From contig JBCAQO010000013.1 in assembly GCA_039111635.1 (NCBI GenBank), forward strand, positions 1,302,001 through 1,366,000: a DNA stretch of 64,000 nt, given 5' to 3'. A program made the translations under genes and the position numbers. Origin of the DNA: Heterobasidion occidentale (taxonomy: Eukaryota > Basidiomycota > Agaricomycetes > Russulales > Bondarzewiaceae). The notes beneath the pieces are model-generated. The model was not told the origin of the DNA. It worked only from the letters and a program-made list of their open reading frames with translations, and did no database searches. Shown here one piece after another: positions 56,704 through 64,000 of the stretch; positions within the stretch are counted from its first letter, which is position 1; each line of letters opens with the position of its first letter.

Positions 56704-59700
56704 ATGCAATCAGCTTGGAGGGTGCCTCGTACTCCTACAGAGCCCTGCGGCACTCCGAGGACTGCAAGTGGGCGTAATGCATCTAGTACAAATATCCCAA
56801 GTGCAAAGCGGCGCTCTCCCGAAGAAAAAATGCAAGACATACTTGATACTATTAAATCAAGCGGATGGTCATTAGGGGAATTTCTCTGCCGTTTATTCTG
56901 CGATGACAAGACTAAAAAAATCTACATGGAATTTTCTGCGTCACAGTCCCAGTATCTCCAGAAATTTTTATCCGGAAGCACCAAATACAAACCTCTCGAT
57001 GTAGTTCGAGGCATATATAACCACCACCATAGCTCCCCACCACCCTACCACATCGACGAAGGCTTTTATTTTTCTGTGAATACAAGCTTAAAGTCAATAT
57101 CCTATGCGCAACCGGCAATATCAACTTGGGCACTTAGACTTGTCGGGAATGAGATAGGTTACGAGGCCGATGACCTTGTGTCACCATCATCGGGCCTCCG
57201 TGTACGTGCCTCTGGAAAAGATGTTCAAGCCAAAGTTGAAGAAGAGGGGGAATCGGCCAACATACCTCATGGAGATAGTCTGGCAACAGAGCCCGACAAT
57301 CTGGCTGACATCGTAGGACACCCACACAGTACCACGGATGATCATACTGTCACAAACAGCTCTGAAGCTCAGCCAAGATACGAAGAGATGCTTGAAAGGC
57401 AAGCACTGGCTTCGGATGAAACAGAAATTATTTCAAAAAAACGGAAATCCAAGTCTAGATCACCTGATCCCCTCATATCTTGGGACACAATTCGGCATTT
57501 CTCCATGGACAGGCTTGCAAGCCAATACGAGGGAGTTGCTCCGGTAACCTGGAGGATTCTCAGTCATTTTATTGGACAATACAAGAAATCAGATCCAAAT
57601 GAGGACTGGTACTCGTTAGAGGAGTCGGGAGGATCCAAGAAGGAGGCGGAGGCGGTAGAACCAGAGGCGGTAGAATCGGAGGCGATAGAACAGGAGGAAG
57701 ATATGGAGTCGGAGGAGTACCGCCCGAGTCGTCATGTGAGTATGGTGATCTTCATGACCTGGAAAGAGATGATCAGACTGTTCTCGGCCTAGGTTTTGAC
57801 CAGCGTCATGAGTGCGTTGATCCTCAAAAGGAACCAACGTGCAAACATGTTTCCTCTATTGCGAGCTATCGTGATATTTGCCCAGCGTGGTCATCAGTCA
57901 ATGTATCGAGTGGGGAGCCGCCTGGGAGCCTGCGCACCTTATATCACAGTGACGCGCGCCTTGAAGATGATGGCCAAAAAGGCACGTGAGATGCTACACC
58001 AAGTCGGCACTGATGGATCTCGACGCCCAACGATTGTTGTTCTCGATAATATACAAGCTTACAAGAAGTTGTGGAATCCTTCTCTCGGGGGAGAAGCGCA
58101 GATGATCATAGGAACAGGGGCAACAGCCGTCGAGATGGAGGACTGCCCACCTGGAGCATTTGAGCTGGCCCCTCTGCTAGAGAACTGCAAGCAAAATAAA
58201 CGATCATCTCTCACGGTCGAAGCGCTAGAGGGAAGCATTGACTGGGCGCACATTCGGGCGGTCGAGAGGTTCCATTGGGTGGAAGCACTGATTTTCTATG
58301 TTCCAGCGCTTGATGTGCACCGTGATGCTTTCGTCCAGATGTTCAACGATCAGACGCGAAAACACCAGATAAACCCAAAAAGACATACCGTTGTCCAGCC
58401 GCTTGGTACAAATGATGCGAACGAGGTGTCGACACAAGGAATGATGTCGGCCTTGACAGATTTCTTGGCTCAGCTCGGAATCACGGAGGAGACATATGGG
58501 GGGAGGCTGGTCTTCTTCACAGGCGACGGAAAGACTTTCGAGGGGATTAACAAGGTCAAAAAGTTACTATCTGCGCAAGTTGGGGATTTTAAGTCACTAC
58601 GTTTTGTGCGCGCGGTGCTTGAAATTTGGCACAACAAAATGGACGGACCTTAACAGGATCTTCCAGTGCCATTGGGGAACCGGATACGAGATGACAGACC
58701 CATCAACGATTGGCTACATCGCACGAGCCATTTCGAGTCCCATCCCGTCAAATCTCAGTAAGGTGGACTTCTATCCGAGCAAGCGGCTGCTGAATATTGC
58801 TGTTCGCGGGCATATATTGGACTGCTGGGGGTGAGTGCCGAGTGTGTTTATATCGAGATTTGTGCGATACTGAATCTTCAACCATAAGCACCCACCTAGG
58901 GACAAAGGATCTACATGCTCACTTTGCCTCTCTGGCTCTTGAAGATCGCCTTCCAGGTCTCAGTGAGCTTCTGTTAGATGCCCATGTCCTGGTGGAACGG
59001 TATTGCACCACAGATGCCTATATGCGTGCTCTTGATCCTCAGCTAGCAGGAAACACACGACGGTCTGACGCACCTACACAACCGACCTGTAGTACTGATG
59101 CAATCAGCGTTCGAACACTGCCAGAGAGTGCGGATGAACTATCGTCCATAGCGCCATCGGAGAGTGCCCATCAATCGAGCGGTCCGCTTGCTTATGGCGA
59201 GAATGACAACTGCATCTTGCAATCAGGGCCAATGGCGGATGATGGCACCATGGATGTCAATCTTCTCCTTGAACGACCGGAGGATACTGTGGAAGATGTC
59301 TATGAGTCGGATACCGATTCCCTGCTCAAGGAATCCACGCAGCGACAGTTGCCCCTTCCTCGAGGTGATTGGGTCTTGGCAAACAGCATTCTGCTCATGC
59401 GCGATGGAATTTGGTTCTTGGAAGTCTGTCGTGCCGTCGCCTTGGGGGATATTGGACGGGTCTGGGAAGTCCTGAAGGTTAGGTGCTTGTTGGGGTGCTC
59501 TGTCTCGAATGCGAGTACTGACCTTCACATACTCCGTAGATATGGATCTTCACCTTTTCGGGATCCGGGCACTCCAACTACACCGCCTACCTAGTCGAAC
59601 TATTCTGCAACATCACATTTGAGTATCCCGAGGCTACTCGGATTGCTCTGTTTAACAACTGGCTTGTCAACCTATCCGGCAAAGCGGGCAAGTTTCACGA

Positions 59701-60204
59701 GCTGGACTTGATGCAAGAACATTTCAATAACTTTTAGAGGAGTTTGCTCAGCACAAAGGAAAAGATTTTGGCGATGAATGGTATCGCGACGTACTGTCCA
59801 TACATGTCCATAATTTTGTCCGGCTGACCGATGCTATGGAGGAAGCGGTGGACCTCGCCGATCGTAACTCTCACCATGCCGAGAAACCTATCGAGAATGA
59901 ACTACAGCTTGTCATCCAGATCTGCCAGGATCACTCACTACATTACCGCCACGAAGGTCGAGATCTTGGATTCCATGCTCCGGACAATCTGGCCGATGGG
60001 TATCGCAATTTAGGACGAGGCGGGAAGCTGCGGTCGTATGTCACGAAGGGCCTGGATGGGATTGTGGACGAAGAAGAGGCGGTCTTGCCCGAGGATATCC
60101 AGGAGGATACAAAGTACCTGCACACTCCCATTTCGTACATAGATGGCCGTGTACTTATAGGTGATGGTCCACGCGTGCGAATTCGTGCCGCCGCGTCATC
60201 GTAA
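56704..60204 (+). CDS. DUF6589-domain protein, putative transposon protein; two frame breaks
   Basis: Large protein of the Agaricomycete-expanded DUF6589 family, function unproven. Four exons (ends about 57735, 58830, 59477, 60204). The N-terminus from 56704 has DILDTIKSSGWSLGEFLCRL and a low-complexity acidic repeat (EAVEPEAVESEAIEQEE). The core has MSALILKRNQRANMFPLLRA, TIVVLDNIQAYKKLWNPSL, GTGATAVEMEDCPPGAFEL, the GD motif RLVFFTGDGKTFEGI, LEIWHNKWTDLNRIF, SNLSKVDFYPSKRLL, GDIGRVWEVLK, FTFSGSGHSNYTAYLVELFC and NNWLVNLSGKAGKFHELDLM. Reading through needs one A removed near 58637 (AAAA) and one T added near 59733 (TTTT). It lies inside the terminal repeats and is convergent with the helicase. 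Confidence 0.82.
57643..57717 (+). repeat. Short imperfect coding repeat (Glu/Ala/Val)
   Basis: GAGGCGGTAGAA-like units repeat about three to four times inside the DUF6589 exon 1 and encode an acidic linker. It is probably slippage-prone and may vary in number between element copies. Confidence 0.6.
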
Positions 60205-60750
60205 AACACTTATGATATGACCTCTGCAAATACCAATGCACAACCAAAATATAGACTATCTCAACTACAGATTCGACGTCGCTTGGAGGGAGACGCGCTG
60301 ATGCTCCGAATGCTATGCTTGCGATGACCTGGGGATTGAGAGTGTGTCAATCCTGTCGAGGGCGGCGGCCTGTTTTCGATCCCGGTGTGACACTGGCCAT
60401 GCAGGTTTTGGAGCAATGCTGTATTGACATCGCTGTTGTGGAATGTACATTGGTGATCCTGTGACTGATACTGCTAGACAATGGAGGCCACGTACCTTAC
60501 AATGGGCGCCGAGGGTACGTTTGTCACATTGACTACGCTTGCAACAGCAGACCCCCGTTGCACTGGCAGGAATACGATTGATGTCGTTAAACATCGTGTA
60601 CAACGAGTGAGACCGTGCCAGATAATCCTTACCTTCATTTGAGTACCTGGCGCCGCTGCGAGGAGTGGGTCCGCTACCACAGGACTGAGTGAGTCCAACT
60701 TCACGATGCTGGGCTACGGCTGCGCGATGGCACACGATCGTCGCGGTACG
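60205..60750. other. Gap between the convergent element genes
   Basis: About 550 bases inside the mobile element between the two stop codons, with no supported gene. It must contain both terminators. Confidence 0.5.
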
Positions 60751-63001
60751 TCAGTTAGATTCGGCACAGAGGGCTTGCGGGCACATACCTGAAAGACCAT
60801 GGCTCATTGCCGCTTTCTTCTCCCGCAGCGTATGCGCACGTTTCGCGAGCGTGCGTCTCCTCCACTCTGCCCGCACTCGATCGTAGCGCCTGTTTAGGCC
60901 ACGCATGCCCTCCCACAGCTGCATCCCGTCGCTCTCCCAGAATTCCCATCCCTCCAGATGTCGGCCCAAGTCCTCAAGGCTGTCGATCAAGTGAAAATTG
61001 TCCAGGAGGGCTTGATGAGTCGCGTGGGGCATGAAGCAATGGTAGGGCGCTAGCGAGTACCGAGGCCCCTCTTTCTTCATCCACCCGGCTAGATACAATT
61101 GATCCAGAACTCCAGCTGCATGTTCGCGCAGCTTAGAGGTGAGCTTTGGTCGAATGACGGCATCTGTCGAGGAACTGGTAGGCTGATTGGAGGCTGCTGA
61201 GGCATTGTTCGAAGCAGCCTGATCAGAAGGGACTTCGGGGGCATCTGTGGTAGAAGCGGGGCGGTCGCAAGCGGTTACTGAGAGGTCTATCGAGAGAGAG
61301 GTGTCGTTGGAGGCTGCTGGTGTCGCGTGGAAAGCGGGCCTGTCCGTCCCTGACGCTGCCGCCTGCAGACCGGCATCCATGGAGTTCGACTGCGACACAC
61401 TGGATGGGATTGAGGAAGAGGCTTGCACTGTCCTCGCAATCCGGGTTCGAGGTACGAGTCTTCGTATGCAACTTGAGCAAGGTAGACGTCGTCGAGCCTT
61501 GACACAAGCGTCGTGGGAAGCAGGCTGTGTACTGCCGAGCACGCGGTTGATCTCGGCGACTAAACAGTCATTGACAGCGTGACAATTGATGAGCTTCAGC
61601 ATGTCTGCCTCGTGAGTTTTCCTGTTCTTCGTTCCCGTGTTAATAACCACGTCTGCATCGTCTGAAGAGACCAACTTCTTTCCGACATTAGCACGCGTCT
61701 TCGCAGCACGGCCCACTTCCGCATCCGATGAGTGCCCATCCTTTGTCAACTTCCCAGCATGCCTCTGACCACAGGATGTCGCGGTTTCGAGCACTGACCG
61801 TTCGACGTATGTATACCCTGTCGCATCCCGCGACGGGTCACGTCCTGCACGACAGATTTGCTGCATCGTCGCAGCGACGGACACGGGCGCTCCGAGGTTA
61901 ATGACGATGTCGACTTGTCGTAAGTCCACGCCCATCGCAATTTTCACCGTGGATATGACAATTAGAGTGTCTGCATCCTCACGGAAAGCTCGCAAGCATT
62001 CGGCATTGTCCTCGGGCCAGATCAGCGAGTTATAGGTGCGGATCTTGCGCTGTCGAGTGGGCCCCGGTGGTTCGAAGCGGCGCAAGTAGGTTGCGACACG
62101 ATAGCCGAGATCAATCGTGTCGCAAAATATGATTGTTTTTTTGGTGCCTTTGGCAGCCCATGCAATATCAGGGAAGTCTTTCCCGCCAAGACCGTGTGTG
62201 AGTGTGCTGAAGATGATGCGCAGGTTGGGTCGTTCACAGGCCCTTCGGATGGTCTGATATGTGCCATTGCGAAAGCCCAGAAACTTGATGAGGGATGCTT
62301 CGGCTTCCGAGCCAAGTGTCCCGCATCGCCAGGACAGGGATGCCGACAGGGATGCGTGCAATGACGCGGTTTGATCCGACCATAGCACTCCCGGAAGTCT
62401 GCGGCCCATGGAAGGACGACATGGGCCTCGTCAATGACATACAAGGCCCGACGCTGTCTAAACCCGTATCGCTTCGAACAATCTTCTCGAATTCTGGTGA
62501 GTTTCAACCGTTCTGGAGATACTATGACAACCGACCACTGCCCCTGTTCAACTTCCTTTATCAGGTTTATGCCTTTTCGATGTGCCTCTCTCAAAGTCTC
62601 CTTGTCCAGCGACACCGCTCTGACCCCCATCCGAGTCATCTCATCAACCTTCTGTTGTCAGGTCAGCATTCTTGGACAACCTGTTTAGAACTCACCTGAC
62701 ACAGTCCGACATCAATCAGGGGGGTGACCATCAAGACGACAGCATTCGACACAATGCTTCTCGCAAAGGAAGGCGAGAATCCCGGAGGCTTCTTCGACAA
62801 ATGGGAGATGAAGATTAGATGTAAGTACGCGACTGCCGTCTTCCCTTCGCCGCAAGCTGCAATAACCAACTGATTATTTCCTTCTAGTATATTGGCAGTG
62901 CTGTTGACCTGCCAGTCGTGGGGACCATTTGGCCAAGGTAAAAGAGTGCACAGAGTTTCTTTAATGTAGAGAATTCCTTCGGGGGATGTCCAGCCATTCA
63001 T
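60751..63001 (-). CDS. RecQ-like superfamily 2 DNA helicase carried by the element; frame breaks near motif III
   Basis: ATP-driven DNA helicase of RecQ type. Exon 1 from 63001 has motif 0/I (PHDWQVNSTANILEG, AACGEGKTAVAY) and motif Ia (VVLMVTPLIDVGLCQ). The intron is at 62649-62695. Exon 2 has TRMGVRAVSLDKETLREAHR, IVSPERL, motif II ALYVIDEAHVVLPWAADF, motif IV KTIIFCDTIDLGYRVATYLR, motif V VISTVKIAMGVDLRQVDIVI and motif VI QQICRAGRD. A Cys-containing stretch (NCHAVNDC, CSSC) may be the RecQ zinc motif, followed by a Ser/Thr-rich linker and a C-terminal domain ending ALCAESN. Between motif II and SEAEASLIKFLGFR two frame corrections are needed, near 62380 and 62322; the second removes the usual TAT motif III. 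Catalytic status is uncertain. Confidence 0.83.
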
Positions 63002-63161
63002 GTGAGAGGGGGATTAAATTATGCAGAAACGGCCGTATTTTTCGTTCCCTAAGTCTCCTAACAAATATGAGACTAATCACGTGGGCGTATTTAGGTCGGA
63101 GACAGAAATCTCAGTGTCCTCGCTCTGCCGTCTCCTGCCGACCTTCCTAATAAGGCAGGTC

Positions 63162-63199
63162 GCTGGACTCCCCGCCAAAGCATCAAATTTGGATGCAGA
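63162..63199 (-). repeat. Terminal inverted repeat, right
   Basis: Complement of the left repeat at 56520-56557. It is followed directly by CTAG, mirroring the CTAGTCT at 56468 at the outer edge of the left end. The 160 bases between the helicase start and this repeat hold no gene. Confidence 0.85.
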
Positions 63200-63203
63200 C
63201 TAG

Positions 63204-64000
63204 TTCGACGACGCTTGCATATGCATATCCGCCTTCCATATAAGAACGTTGTAGCGCGCACTCTCGCGCACTACGAAGCAGAGACTTGTGCTATCAATGG
63301 GCAACATCCATCTGTCATGCGTTCGGATGGTGGAGGCTTGATAGACCCAAGATCAGTGAAGACCGTGACATCAGAATTACTATGAGCTAGGGCCGATTTA
63401 GCTGCGACGATGCAGTGGGCATGATATACGAGCAGTGCTAGTGGGCACGAGCCGCAGACAGCGGCTAAGCCTGGAAGGCAGAGTGGGCCGCCCGCTCGCG
63501 GCCCTATCAACTTGGCAAACGCGTGACACATGAATGCATGAATGATTACAGCAGGACAGATCACATTGTCCCTGCATGGCTGGTGGAGAAGTAGAGTACA
63601 ACACAAAACAAAACAAGAAACGACAACACGACGACATAGCAGCAGCAGCAGTAGTAGTAAATCACTGCCAATAACACAGAAATACTGTTCTCGGCGTCCG
63701 GAACCAACATAATAAATCGTGATATGCACGCGCCCCCGCTTTGCGACGCGCGCGGCGCGGCGGGTGGAGGGATCACATGATGAACCGCAGAGACGTGTCC
63801 TGCGAGGCGCAACGCGTGTCAGCCTGCTTCGCTCGCGAGAGAGCGACGGACGGAACGGAGACGGCGTACGATGCGGTGCGAGCTCGACAGCTGCGGTTTC
63901 TGGCTGTAGCGCTTGTTCAGGATCTCCCTGGAAGCGCGCAGCGGGTGAGCGGTGTAGGCCTCCGGATCGACGGGGCGACGTCGAAAGAGGGGGGAAGAGA
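63204..64000. other. Right flank, no supported gene
   Basis: GC-rich in the last 300 bases. Minus-strand open frames exist but are low-complexity and unrecognised. A gene could begin beyond the window edge. No telomere-type repeats are present. Confidence 0.45.
63638..63659. repeat. (AGC)n/(AGT)n microsatellite
   Basis: About four AGC units running into three AGT units. Simple repeat outside any supported gene. Confidence 0.8.

Larger units (their letters stand above)
56468..63203. mobile_element. Putative DNA transposon carrying DUF6589 and RecQ-like helicase genes
   Basis: About 6.7 kb bounded by inverted repeats. Outermost shared bases are CTAGTCT at 56468 and its complement ending at 63203. 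The best-matching 38-base inverted repeats are at 56520-56557 and 63162-63199. The left end has about 50 extra bases containing a perfect 9-bp-stem hairpin. Inside are only two genes, facing each other: a DUF6589 protein (plus) and a RecQ-like helicase (minus). No clear target-site duplication was seen. That the two genes move as one unit is inferred from the enclosing repeats and the lack of other genes. Both genes contain frame breaks, so this copy may be inactive, or the breaks may be sequencing errors. Confidence 0.7.

Noticed and set aside
56468..63203. Helitron or telomere-linked RecQ helicase (TLH) explanation for the helicase
   Set aside because: Helitrons lack terminal inverted repeats and use Rep/Pif1-type proteins. 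No telomere repeats are present within the window, and the helicase is enclosed by inverted repeats with DUF6589. A subtelomeric position cannot be excluded.
56468..63203. KDZ-type transposon
   Set aside because: I see no CxC zinc modules or KDZ transposase motifs; the large protein matches DUF6589 instead.
1..64000. CRISPR arrays, operons, ribosome-binding sites, prokaryotic origins
   Set aside because: The DNA is clearly eukaryotic, with spliceosomal introns throughout; no regularly spaced repeats were seen.

Overview
The window is nuclear DNA of a filamentous basidiomycete, most likely an Agaricomycete and possibly a wood-decay species. The basis is: genes split by many introns of about 45-65 nt; families typical of that class (DUF6533 membrane protein, DUF6589 protein, RAX1 with RGS domain and membrane segments, LysM secreted protein, fungal laccase, DUF300/TMEM184 protein); and both strands used densely with short intergenic gaps. 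No prokaryotic, mitochondrial or CRISPR features were seen.

Layout. 0.7-9.4 kb: nucleoporin NDC1 (-), DUF300/TMEM184-type membrane protein (-), an unrecognised gene (+) and an F-box protein (-). 10.1-18.7 kb: housekeeping genes PEX19 (-), complex I NDUFA2/B8 (-) head-to-head with RAX1 (+), a 5'-truncated relic of a very large DUF3638-type protein (-), and ribose-5-phosphate isomerase (-) head-to-head with TFIIH subunit TFB5 (+). 19-27.3 kb: AMP-forming acyl-CoA ligase (-), NmrA/isoflavone-reductase-like protein (+), APH-type phosphotransferase (+), Mediator MED8 (-) and a conserved unknown (+). 28.5-41.4 kb: a stretch rich in secreted proteins, with GH15 glucoamylase (+), a CCCH/RNA-binding RBR E3 ligase (-), laccase (-), a small secreted protein (+) and a two-LysM protein (-). 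42-55 kb: MFS drug/polyamine-type transporter (-), 2-isopropylmalate synthase (+), CHK1 kinase (+), an orphan basidiomycete protein (-) and a DUF6533 membrane protein (-).

56.5-63.2 kb is the most unusual part. A unit of about 6.7 kb is bounded by 38-bp terminal inverted repeats (34/38 identical) and holds only two convergent genes, a DUF6589 protein and a RecQ-like helicase. I read it as a DNA transposon. A second, diverged copy of its left end lies 0.7 kb upstream, and both left ends carry the same 9-bp-stem hairpin. A tRNA-like Pol III A-box/B-box unit lies between the two left ends.

A second window-wide pattern is single-base frame breaks inside otherwise well conserved coding sequence (TMEM184, PEX19, LEU4, NmrA-like, F-box, orphan protein, DUF6589 gene and others), mostly one missing base and often in short homopolymers. 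This looks more like uncorrected long-read sequencing error than decay of this many unrelated genes, though pseudogenisation cannot be excluded gene by gene. Coordinates are outer CDS limits including introns. Intron boundaries were inferred by hand from GT...AG sites and reading frame.
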